DNA from: Selaginella moellendorffii
Taxonomy: Eukaryota > Streptophyta > Lycopodiopsida > Selaginellales > Selaginellaceae
Assembly (NCBI RefSeq): GCF_000143415.4
Contig: NW_003314353.1
Span: 1 to 47,702, forward strand
Direction: 5' to 3'
Length of the DNA: 47,702 nt
The position numbers were made by a program, and so were the translations under genes. Below are positions 1 to 10,299 of the stretch, one piece after another. How positions within the stretch are numbered: position 1 is the stretch's first letter; each line of letters starts with the position of its first letter. A model generated the notes under the pieces. It saw nothing but the letters and a program-made list of their open reading frames with translations. It was not told the DNA's origin and ran no database searches.

Positions 1-777
1 ACAAAATTATACCATACTTAACATAATATATTTAATACTTTTGCTAACATTTATTCCATATTCATTTTAATCAAAAGCTGCTGTAACTATTATTTACATT
101 TTAAACCATGTTTCCATATCTTATTTGGGATATCATTATACTCCTTATAAAGTTTGGACGCACTCTAAAGCTTTTGGTTGTAAAAGTATATTTAGGGTTT
201 TAATGTTTTACTCTTTTTGCCAAAATTAAATCTCCAAAACAACTTATGGTTTACATTGGATCATCACTCTTTTTTCTTCTTCTTTTCCCATCATTTCATG
301 TTGTTTTTTAGGGTGTTATTAGCTGGGCTAGGTACTAGGGTGTATCCATGGATCTATAGCACGTATGTGATCCATGCTCATGTAATGACATCCTAGGTCA
401 GATTTGCCAATGTAAAATATGCTTAAATTCTGGCTTTAGGGTGGCACTCTGTGCAATGACATCTTCCAGACACAATGTGGGATCCAACATGGGATCCAGG
501 GCAATTGAACAATAGTGATGAACTCATGCAATAACATATGAATTTATTTGCATTGATATAATATACTCCTTACTTTCCATTAAATCTTTGGATCCTTTTC
601 CCAGACTCTCTTATGAAGAGGAGAACATGATAGGAGTGGCTGGTCATCATGTTTTGGTGACTTTAAACTCCAACTTTAAATCTGTTTTATACATATATTT
701 CTTTTATTTTAAATTAGCTTGGAAATTTAAATTTTTTCCAAAGAAAACATTTGGGTAGTGAAGAACCCTAAAATACA
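1..777. other. AT-rich upstream region, no gene seen
   Basis: AT-rich sequence with no credible reading frame, tRNA or repeat array. The last few hundred bases are presumably the promoter and 5' leader of the Obg gene that starts at 778. No individual element can be assigned with confidence. Confidence 0.5.
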
Positions 778-3210
778 ATGCTGCATTGCGCAGGATGTGG
801 AAGCTCCTGCTTCTTCCAATCCCAGCGACGCCCTCCAGGTATGCTGCAGGGCAGAGATTACAGGAGAATGCAGGCCAGAAAGATTGGCCGGGCAGGGTCT
901 AGCGCCATTGTTTTGGCATCCAAGAACAAATCCAGGAAGAAGAATGTGGAGGACGATGTCGCTGCATATACGACGGCTGCGTTGCCTCTGCTAGAGGAGT
1001 ATGCTGCCGGATACAGCGTGGCTGTGCTAGAGAAGAAGAAAGATTTGTCATCCAATCTGGGAGCAAAGGAAACTTTGCAGCGTGAGAAATCTTCTTCCAA
1101 GAAATCCTCGCTGGAAGAGTTTCTCAAAGGGAAAGTTCGACCATTGGACGAGGACGAAGAGAAAGAAGAGAAGGAAGACGAGAGAGTCGAAGTTTGGGAA
1201 GGCGACTTGGGAAGCCCAATGACCGCCGAGGAGGAGCGCAAGCTACTGGCTGAAGCTGAGAAGGAGCTCTCGGAGCTCAGGAAGATGCATGGAGAGCGTT
1301 CCATTTTTGAGAATCGCTCGAAGCTTGGGATCGAAGAGGACGACGATGACGACCGCGTGGAAGTTTGGAAGGGAGATAAGATGGAAGTCTGGAACGAAGA
1401 GGAGGACTCTTCCACAGATGTTTCTACGAGTGACAAGGAAGATCGAGCAGGAAACAAGAAAGGCGTGCCTGCTGTGATGAGGTGCTTCGATCGAGCAAAG
1501 ATTTACGTGAAAGCTGGGGATGGTGGCAATGGCGAGGTGGCCTTTCGAAGAGAAAAATACATCCCTCACGGTGGTCCATCGGGTGGTAATGGCGGACGAG
1601 GTGGAAACATATACATCGAGGTTGATCCATCGCTCAACTCGCTGCTGTGCTTCCGGAAGAGCGTGCATTTTCGTGCCGGACGCGGCAGCCACGGCCTTGG
1701 CAAGTCCCAGGATGGAGCTTTTGGAGACGACTGCGTCGTGAAAGTCCCGCCTGGAACAGTGGTGAGAGACGCGAAGAATTCAGAGACGCTACTCCTGGAG
1801 ATGACAAAAGCTGGACACAGGGAATTGCTGCTTCCGGGAGGCCGTGGTGGCCGTGGAAATGCTGCGTTCAAGTCGGCGAAGAACAAGACTCCTCAGCTGG
1901 CGGAGCGAGGCGAGCAAGGAGCCGAAATGTTGGTTCTCAATCCCCTCCCTTCAAGCGTGATGGTTTGTTCTTCAGTTTTTTTTTTTTTTTTGTTCTTCCT
2001 GTCTTGATTTGTTTCTCTCGACTTTCTCTGATCTTTTGAGTTGTGATCTTTCCAGGTGGGTCGATCTGGAGCTTAAACTTGTGGCAGACGTGGGAATTAT
2101 AGGTGTTCCAAACGCTGGAAAGAGCACGCTACTAAGTGCTATCAGTGCTGCTCGTCCCGCCATTGCTGCATATCCATTCACGACACTACTACCCAACCTT
2201 GGAGTGGTGTCGCTGGACTTCGATGCAACGATGGTTATAGCGGACTTGCCCGGGCTTCTCGAAGGTGCTCACGCTGGATACGGCCTCGGTCACGAGTTTT
2301 TACGCCACACTGAGCGCTGTCGAGTCCTGGTAAGCTTTTTCTTTTAAACTTTCCTGCGTGCTAAAAGTTTCTTTGGAAAACCAGATTCATGTTATAGACG
2401 GTACGAGTCCACAGCCAGAATTCGAGTACGATGCAGTACGACTGGAGCTGGAACTGTTTGATCCTCGCCTTTGCTCCAAACCATCCATTGTTGCTTTCAA
2501 CAAGATGGATGTCCCAGAGGCTGCTGAACGCTGGGAAAGTTTCCGGAAAGCTATGGAGTCTCGTGGAGTGGAGGTTCGTTCCATGAGCGCCGCAACCATG
2601 GAGGGCACGTCGCAAGTTGTACGTCATGCGTATAAGCTTCTACAGACAGTTCCAGTTGGTAAGTATGAAATACTACTTTTAACTGGACTGTGAAACTCTT
2701 TCTCTACTATCCTTGCAGAAGAACCCGTGTCGATCTCGAACGACGTAGCTTCGATGGTGAAAAAGGAGCGAAGTAGTCCCATTGGAGAATTTAAGGTGGA
2801 CGTCGATCCAGAATCAGACCTGTGGCACATTTACGGTGCTGGTGTGGAGCGTTTCACGCAAATGACTAACTGGGAGTAAGCTTACATCTTTTTTATTCCC
2901 ATTCTTTCGAGCATTACAGTTCTTACACGACTCGCAGGTATTTCGAGTCCTTGCAACGATTCGAGCGGGTCTTGGAATGCAGCGGCATAAATGCCGAGCT
3001 AAAGAGTAGAGGAATTCACGAAGGAGACAAAGTTGCGATCGGAGATGTACGTTAAATTCACACTCTTTGTTCTGTGCTATGAGCTCACTGTTTGTTTTTC
3101 TTTTTTCTTCGAACTTACAGATAGTTTTCACTTGGCACGATTCCAATGATATTTCAAATGTGGGGACTTGGAGACGCGGCCAGAGAGGCTCAAAAAGTTG
3201 GCCACACTGA
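778..3210 (+). CDS. OBGC: Chloroplast Obg-type GTPase (ObgC/CPSAR1-like)
   Basis: Six exons: 778-1928, 2056-2329, 2385-2658, 2719-2875, 2938-3046, 3121-3210; 2055 nt, 684 aa; all introns are GT-AG, 55-127 bp. Obg GTPases bind the large ribosomal subunit and act in ribosome assembly. Plant ObgC is plastid-targeted and is also linked to thylakoid biogenesis. Visible in the sequence: a basic, Ser-rich N-terminus that fits a transit peptide; a long acidic linker (about aa 70-225) with repeated VEVW motifs; the Gly-rich Obg fold from about aa 234 ([27 protein letters not shown]); the G domain with G1 GVPNAGKST (about aa 400), G3 DLPG (about 446) and G4 NKMD (about 513); and a C-terminal OCT-type domain (about 590-665). 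The first in-frame ATG is used; a later start would shorten only the transit region. The PPR gene starts 108 bp downstream. Family assignment is secure; plastid location is inferred. Confidence 0.93.
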
Positions 3211-3318
3211 TGCCTCGTTTGTAAAAAAGGTGATATTTTTATCTACAATCTTTCGCTTCTCATCTGTGCGTTCCAGAGAGACATAAAAGGCCTGGTGGTT
3301 TAGGTTTTTGCAGCGAGA

Positions 3319-5765
3319 ATGGCTACCAAAGCGGTGTTAACATTTGGAAGATACAAAGGCCAGCCTCTCGGTTCTCTTCCAGCGAACTATCTGCAATGGA
3401 TGACACAGGAGCTAGACAACCACTGGAATGGCTTGGCCAGGCAAGTCCTATCAGAAAGAAAAGAAGGAGAAAGCTCGAGCACGCAAGAAGGTGGCAGCAA
3501 CGTTTCTCCTCCGCAGAGCTCTCGCAAAGTCGGATCCATGGTTCTCACTTTCGGGAAGTACAAAGGCCAAGCGCTGGGCTCTCTCCCGGACGTGTACCTG
3601 GAATGGATGGCGAACAACATGCACACACACTGGGGGAGACACGCGAGAGAGTTTCTGGATAGCAAGCACGGTGGTGCTCGAGAAGTTCTCATCGCCCAAG
3701 AACAGGATGGATCGATCGCGCTGAAGAAGCAGATCCTGACTTGTCAAGAGAGGAGAGACCTCGAGGAAGCCAAGCGGATCCACGCACGGGTGAAAGCCAG
3801 CGCCTATCGCAACGACCGATACATCGCCAATCTTCTCATGGACATGTTTGGAGCTTGCGGGAGCGCGGACACGGCGCTAGAGATCTTTGACAAGATCCAG
3901 GCGCCCAACATCTTCTCCTGGAACATCATCCTCAAGGTTGTCACGCAGAAGAATGGATGCGATCCAGAGGCGTGGAAGATTTTCGAGAGGATCCCGGAGA
4001 AGGAGAAGAATGCCGTGTCGTGGAACATCATGCTCGCCGCGCTCGCGGCCGAGAAGGGGAATTTGCGCAAAGTGGAGGAGTTTTTCTACGAGAGGATGCC
4101 CGTCAAGGATGTGTTCTCCTGGACTACGCTGCTCAATGCCTACATAACAAATGGGCGGTTTGACAAGGCCAGGGAGATCTTTGCGAGCCTTGATGACGAG
4201 AATGTAAACGCCGCTACGTGGAACACGATAATAGAAGGATATGCCCAGACAGGGGATATGCTGCAAGCCAGAAAGATGTTCGATAGCATGCCCGAAAGAG
4301 CGTTGTGTCGTGGAATTTGATGATAGCAGCCTATGGAAAGATACATAATGTGGGAGAAGCAAGAAACCTGTTTGAAAAAGTGAAGGAGAAAAACCAGGTG
4401 ACTTGGAATGCGATGCTTGCTGTATATGCCCAGAACGGGCATCTGGAGGAAGAAAAAACCTTGTTTGCTGAGATGCCAAAGAAAGATGGCGCTTCGTGGA
4501 CGTGTTTGCTGCAAGCACACTGCCATGCAGGGACAACCCATGATTCGGAGGAGATCCTGCAGAAGATGCCGTTCGCAAAGACTATTGTGCACTGGACGAT
4601 GCTGCTGGATGCCCATGCAAAGGCCGGGAATCTCGATCGAGCGAGGGAAGTTTACGACCAAATGCCGGATCCGGATGCGATCGCGGCGAACGCCATGCTC
4701 GCCGCGTATGCACACAGAGGATACATGCACGAGGCAAATGCGCTGTTCGAGCAAGTTGGAGACAAAGTTGACGCCGCGACGAAGAACATCATGATCCTGG
4801 CGCATGGATCGGCCGGGAACTTGGAGGCATCCAAGCGACTATTCGACGAGATTATCGAGAGAGACCTCTACTCGTGGTCGTCGCTCATGCGGGCGTTCTC
4901 CTTGAGCAGCATGAACGAGGACGCGATTCATCTCTTTCGTTGCATGCTCGTCGAGGGCTTTGCTCCAAACGAAGTGGTTCTCCTCGTCTACGCGACCGCT
5001 GCGTGTGGGCGTGCGAGCTCGCTGGACGATTCCCGGAGCTTCTTTGCAAACATGCTTCCGGACTATGGAGTGTCTCCCGGCCTAGATCACTATGACTGCA
5101 TGGTTGGAGCTTTCGGAGCCGCGAAGAAGATGGAAGAAGCAAGAGAGCTCATTGATAGCATGCCTTTCGAAGCTGATGCTCGAGTGTGGATGACTCTACT
5201 CGCTTGCTGCCGGAGGCACTTGGACGCGGAGAATGGCAAGCTTTGCGCGGAGAGATTGTTTGTCTTGGATCCAGAGAACGTTTCACCGTACAAGATCCTT
5301 GCGGAGATCTACAGCCAAACCGGGAGAGAGAAAGACATTCCTGGATTGAAGAAGATGGTGAGAGACAAAGGTCTCCACAAGCTCGAGGCTGAGAGCCTGA
5401 TCCAGATCGATGGCATCACGCACAAGTTTCGAGTGGGAGACACTGCTCATCCGAGCATCAAGAAAGTTCGCAAGGAAGTCGCGAGGTTGGCGAAGCTGAT
5501 GGAGAAAGATCATGGGTATAAACACGAGAACTTGGGATGGAGTGAGTGTGGCGGTGGTGTTCACAGCGAGAAGCTTGCGATCGCGTACGCGCTGTGCGAG
5601 AAGAGCCGTGAGATCTCGCTCGTGAATAACTTGAGGATGTGCGGTGACTGCCATACTTCTGCGAAGATGATTTCCAGCGTGGTGAAGAGGAAGATCACGG
5701 TACGTGACACGCAGAGGCTGCATGGTTTTGAGAATGGTGTTTGCTCTTGCGCGGATACCTGGTAA
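3319..5765 (+). CDS. PPR-DYW protein with N-terminal tandem DUF3820-like modules; one frameshift
   Basis: Single-exon gene of about 815 codons. Frame 1 runs 3319-4320. From about 4300 the same protein continues in another frame to 5765, so one base appears missing near 4297-4303, where the usual RDVVSW motif reads AGA-GC-GTT-GTG. The protein has about ten PPR repeats, E-type motifs and a C-terminal DYW deaminase domain with the zinc/active-site pattern HSEKLA, CGDC, CSC and the ending DTW. DYW proteins carry out C-to-U editing of organelle transcripts. Unusually, residues 5-48 and 73-116 are two copies of a module with TFGKYKG, LGSLP and YLEWM, resembling the bacterial DUF3820/QSregVF family. 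An in-frame stop lies at 3301, so the ATG at 3319 is the most upstream start. No clear organelle presequence precedes the modules. The stop is 3 bp from the stop of the opposing rhodanese gene. The frameshift could be real decay, a haplotype variant or a sequencing error. Confidence 0.85.
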
Positions 5766-5768
5766 GTT

Positions 5769-6848
5769 TTAGTCTATTGCGGTTCCAGAGGTGGGAAGAT
5801 CGCGATGGATCCATTCGTTAAATCCACCCTGGAGGTGGAAAACGTTTGTGAATCCTGCTTCCTGGAGTTCATATGCCGCTTTCAATGATCTGTAAGGAGA
5901 GTTTCTTTGTGAGAGTTTTTGACGCGAGATCGACGAGAGTACCTCGACTGACGTCCAAAGAAGCGCTCGGGATCCTTGAACTTCTTTGCTTTAGGCCCCG
6001 TTCTCTCGACGTACGTGAGGAGAGTTCCTCCAATGCTGCACAGGACGATTACTTTCTTGTTCTTGTCGCCGTTGACAGCGTCGAGAGCTTTCTCCACGAA
6101 TTCTGGGTTGCGCTCTGCCATGCAAGCTCTTTCAGTATTCCCTAGTTAGAAACGAGGGGAAAATTTAACCTGTGCCGGAGAAGTTCGTAAGCAAGGCAAA
6201 TCCCAGTCGCCTGCTCAACCAGACCAAAGCATCAGCAAAAAATCTTTGAGAAAAAAGGAAGTAGTAGGAAACCTGGCATTTGCTTTGAGATCGTTTCCTT
6301 GAATTTGTCGGAACAAGGGAGCGGACTTTGTTCCCTCGCCGTGCACCTGAGAAAGAAGAAAAAATGGATCTTGTGCCGAGAAATACGATGAATGATCCAA
6401 AAGAACCTTTTCGAAGGGTTGACACTCACGAACGTCAATAAGAACTGCGTCACCGCTCTTCATCATCTTGTATGCTTCATCGCAATCGAGGCTCACCAGA
6501 TTTCTCTCTGTTAGCTTTCGATGAATTTCTACAAAAGAAAGATATAGAACAAGAGAATCAGTCGGTCGAAATTTCATAGCACTCACCAATCCAAGCAGTG
6601 TACTTGAATGCGTCGTCAAACAGGGATCCAACGTAGCCATTCCGGGCGGCGACATCGGCCTTGAGCTTGTTGAGCTTGGCCTCCATCGTGTTTTGCGACA
6701 CGAATTTGTCGTAGAACCATCCCCGGCTGCTACTGACCTTGTCCGCCGCGGGAGCGCCATCGCGATCGCTTGCCCTAGCGCGCGTCGCAAAACCCTGATT
6801 GCGAGAAGGAAGAACTAGCGCTCGACTAGCAGAAAGCAATGGAGCCAT
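5769..6848 (-). CDS. Rhodanese-like domain protein, probably chloroplast
   Basis: Six exons read on the minus strand: 6848-6587, 6528-6407, 6346-6273, 6210-6170 (only 41 bp), 6114-5943, 5889-5769; 792 nt, 263 aa; introns 53-62 bp, all GT-AG. The N-terminal about 40 residues are Ser/Arg/Ala-rich, like a transit peptide. The rhodanese fold shows VLIDVRE (about aa 118), RRLGFALLTNFSGTERNPEF, the active-site loop VIVLCSIGGT with Cys at about 192, GRQSRSL, and the closing NVFHLQGGFNEW. This is the plant sulfurtransferase group around STR9/STR14, which have an insertion before the active-site loop. Substrate is unknown; a regulatory or redox role is as likely as sulfur transfer. It converges on the PPR gene with 3 bp between stop codons and diverges from the GDSL gene across about 220 bp. 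Confidence 0.88.
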
Positions 6849-7067
6849 TCATTTCACTCACTGGCAGAATATGCTCATTTTGAAAAATCTTCCAACAGAA
6901 TATACTATCGTGAATACTGACAGAATATGCTGCAGACTTGACGGAATGTGTGTTAAGCTTATAGGGGTAGAACCCTAAACCATTCTCTTCGGGAAAAATG
7001 GCGGGATAGAGGAGCTGCGCAGCGACGCGCCTTGGATCGGCCGAAATATCCAAGATCATCCGCGGCG
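6849..7067. promoter_or_regulatory. Shared divergent promoter region
   Basis: Only 219 bp separate the start codons of the divergent rhodanese-like (-) and GDSL (+) genes, so both promoters and 5' leaders must lie here. A short sequence resembling gacagaatatgctg recurs within it (about 6862-6880 and 6918-6935). No firm TATA box is called. Confidence 0.45.
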
Positions 7068-8479
7068 ATGAGGTTTCCATCGCTTGTCTTGCTCGTGTTG
7101 TGCGGCATTTTGGCGCAGGGGCAACGCGACGACAACGGCGGCCACAGGTGCTTCCCAGCGATCTTCGGCTTTGGCGACGATTGGGGCGATGTCGGGAACC
7201 TCCAGGCGCTGTATCCGGCGGATCTTGAGAAGCTGGAGGACGAGGCGCCCTACGGGATGTCCTACTTCAAGAAGCCTGCGCGGCGGCTCTCGGACGGGCG
7301 CTTGATGCTGGATTTCGTCGGTAATATCGCTCTCCTTGCCCATTCTTGCTCGAATCTCATCTTCTTTTGGGCGATCCGCAGCTCAGGCGCTGGGAATGCC
7401 CCTTCTTTCGTCCTACGCTGTGGGGGTTGTCTCGAATTTGCAGCACGGCATCAGCTTTGCCGTTGCCGGGAGCACTGCGAGCTCGATTGGTTTGCAGCAG
7501 AACCCGTATCATCTCATGATTCAGATCCAGTGGCTCCAGAAGCTCGAGTCGGACGTGAGAGACGCTCTTGGGAATCAATCTCTTGGTAACTTGGCTCTTC
7601 CTTGTTTTTTCTACTTGGTTTTTCACTCCCGATTTTTTCCAGCTAAGACCACCGAGACTTTGCCTAACGAGCATTCGTTCCAGGAGGGTCTCTACATGAT
7701 TTCTACCGGGCAGAACGACTACAGATACGCATTCTTCCGCGATAACAGAACGGTTCGTGAAGTGGAGCGCACTGTAATCCCCTACGTCGTGGAGAACATC
7801 ACCGCCACTGTTTTGGTAAGTTTTCCTCTAGACTGGCGTGTTTAACTTCACCAATTTTCCTCGTGTAGTTCCTCTCGACGACTTTTAGAGCTGCCAACTT
7901 CATGGTCTTCAATCTTCCACCTCTGGGATGCTCGCCCGAGTTCCTGACCAGCTTTGCCAGCACGGATCCCAATGACTACGACACCATGGGCTGCCTCATC
8001 GACTACAACCGGATCACAGTTCTTCACAACGAGCGTCTCAGGGTCACCATAGACGTGCTGCGAGCCAGCTTTCGGGACTCCGTCCGGAGGCTCATCTACG
8101 TCGACATGGCCGCAATGGTGACTGGCATCGTATACGATCCTGAATCCAGAGGTATGTCCTTCCAAGCTTGTTTGTTTCTCTTCTCTAATTACGAATCGTT
8201 CTTGCTTTGCTTCCAGGCTTTCAGAACGGACTAGAAGCTTGTTGCGGGACTGGAAAGCCATACAACTACGATCCGCGAGTTCCCTGTGGGACGCAGCGAG
8301 TGATCCGCGGCAGGAACTTGACCGCTCGTGCCTGTTCTAATCCGAAGCACTACGTGAGCTGGGACGGCATCCATACCACCGAGGCGTTCAACAAGGCCGC
8401 AATCCACTCGGTTCTTTCCGGACACTACATCGAGCCCCAAACGCAGCTTGGGTGCCGCGTCAACTTTAGCGAGTTTTGA
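7068..8479 (+). CDS. GDSL-family esterase/lipase-like protein with substituted nucleophile
   Basis: Five exons: 7068-7321, 7383-7585, 7643-7815, 7869-8151, 8217-8479; 1176 nt, 391 aa; introns 53-65 bp. The first true ATG is at 7068 and opens a clear signal peptide (MRFPSLVLLVLCGILAQG), so the protein is probably secreted. The family's blocks are present: block I FGFGDDWGDVGN (aa 33-44), block III STGQNDYR, the NLPPLGCSP motif, the Cys-rich CCGTG segment, and block V DGIHTTEAFN (Asp about 354, His about 357). In block I the catalytic Ser of GDS is Asp (G36-D37-D38). The remaining catalytic-site motifs are intact, so loss of hydrolase activity with retained fold or binding is inferred. A decayed inverted copy at 28.5-29.4 kb carries the same GDDWGD. 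Confidence 0.88.
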
Positions 8480-8657
8480 AGCGTTACCTGATTACCTTTT
8501 TGTAGAGTTTGTGCTGTTCGTGAATAAGGAAGAATAATTTTCTTGACAAAATAATTGTAACAATGAGCTTTTACAAACAAATCCACACTGCACACTCTAA
8601 TTCACACACTAATCTAAACTTACACAATGTTTCTTCTTCGCCATCTTTCCATAAAGA

Positions 8658-8815
8658 TATGTTGCGGCCTTGCTTCTCTCGACTCTGTGTGGTTCTTTCT
8701 GTTGAGATATATGTTGCGGCTTTGCTTCTCTCGTCTCTGTGTAGTAGTCCCTTCGGGAGACATATAGAGGCCTTGCTTCTCACTTTTCTGTGTAGTCCTT
8801 TCTCATTAATCCATT
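8658..8815. repeat. Imperfect tandem repeat, three units of about 52 bp
   Basis: Units start near 8658, 8710 and 8763, each holding a gcggccttgcttctctcg-like core followed by ctctgtgtgg/tag. The surrounding 8480-9140 holds no gene I can support. Confidence 0.6.
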
Positions 8816-9149
8816 GCAAATTCCTTGCTTCTCCCTTCCTTTCCTAAGTTGCAGTGGTGTTGTAGATGAATACTTCGTCCCTGTTCCTCTCCCGGTGGCA
8901 GCAGCAGCAGCGGAGGCAAGACCGAACAACCAGGAGCAGCAGGGCAAGATTAACCAACACGAAAGGAGTCCACCTGACCGCTGCCAGGGGGTAGTAGCAA
9001 CCATGAAGAGGAGGTGGCACCGCACTAGGACGTGCTTGTCGTAGCGCTTGTGGTGACACTCGTGGCGTTTTTGTAAGAGGATGGACCGCAAAATCTTCTT
9101 AATCACACTAAAACAAACTCAACTTCTTACTTAAGAACCCTAACACTTT

Positions 9150-9736
9150 TTTAAAATGTAGAATCCCACTTACATGAGGGCAAGATATAGAGGTTCCAGA
9201 AACAAGTTTGTATGGTACTTTAGAGTTATTGAATTGTGTATATGCTGCTAAAATGTGTACTCCTGGAGCTGTAATATCAGGCTGAAAGAACAAAAGTCTC
9301 AAAACAACTAACAAAATAACAATTAAAATATACCTTGAGTATGTCTGGATCAACCGACCAGAGGATGAAAATGCTGCCATTAGAGGAGAAGGCTTTTGAT
9401 TTGTCAATGAAATCTGATGTTGTATCTGCGCTACAGGAAACCTAGCACGCACAAAAGGTTAAATAAAATACAAAACACAAACATTTTTACCTTGTAGAAT
9501 TTATATATGAAAAGATGGCTTCTCCAGCTTTTTCATCAACATAAACTGAAGGAAGAAACTTATTTCCAGTATCTTGATCAACTTGAGTTGAGTTGCAAAA
9601 GATAATCCCAGCTCCACCGGCACTAAAAACTGCTAAAGATTGGAAAGGTGGATGCATCCACCCCCTCAAACATGCCACAATCTTTCCTTGGACTTTCTTG
9701 GGATCCAAAGACCCATTCAAGCACAATTGCCTAATA
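9150..9736 (-). pseudogene. Subtilase (SBT-type serine protease) gene remnant
   Basis: Three consecutive exon-like pieces on the minus strand: about 9736-9491 (SLDPKKVQGKIVACLRG, GGAGIIFCNST, the PA-domain part), about 9433-9335 (LTNQKPSPLMAAFSSSG) and about 9283-9160 (PDITAPGVHILAAYTQ and the catalytic-Ser motif GTSISCPHVSG). The splice junctions still look usable. The propeptide, the catalytic Asp and His regions and the C-terminal domain are absent, so it cannot encode a working protease. It is a diverged partial relative of the subtilase pseudogene at 25-27.5 kb, which lacks exactly the Ser region kept here. Confidence 0.8.
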
Positions 9737-10299
9737 ATATCATCTTAATTCGTAACATTAAGAATGATTGTTTTACTGACATTGTTTTTTAACAACTTCG
9801 TCATAACTTAAACTTATTATATACATATTTTTGTTTTATAACTGTTATAAATGACTTAAAATCTTCAAAAAAAATATAATTTTTACTTTAAATCTAGTTA
9901 CTAATAATAATAACAACTGAACATTTTAAGTTAAATTTATAAAACTATTGTGTCTTAAATTTTAGCTTAATGACAAAATTTTAAGTTGTATAATGCAATA
10001 AGTCAAACTCGTGTTGCACACCATGTAAAATAACACAGCTAGGGATCAGATCACACTTAAAAGGATTAGAGAAAGTCTAAAAATGAAACAAATAACATTT
10101 CGACTCTTGAGCACAGCCACACTGAATACTCCTGTTGCAGAAGCGTCATATATGCTCAACTAGATTTAGATCGGCAATCTTTTAATCTGTCTTGCAGGTT
10201 AGGGTTCTTCAGTACGATACAAGAGATTAAGGTGCCTTTTCTCTTCTTTTCTTCAATTTTCATATATTTTGAGAATATCTTCAATGACTAATTAGCTAA
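9737..10299. other. AT-rich intergenic region
   Basis: No reading frame, RNA gene or clear repeat was found between the subtilase remnant and the membrane-protein gene. Confidence 0.4.

Noticed and set aside
858-1457. 199-codon minus-strand Ser-rich frame
   Set aside because: Shadow of the acidic Glu-rich linker of the Obg gene.
3877-4805. Minus-strand frames of 220-233 codons opposite the PPR gene
   Set aside because: Antisense shadows of PPR repeats.
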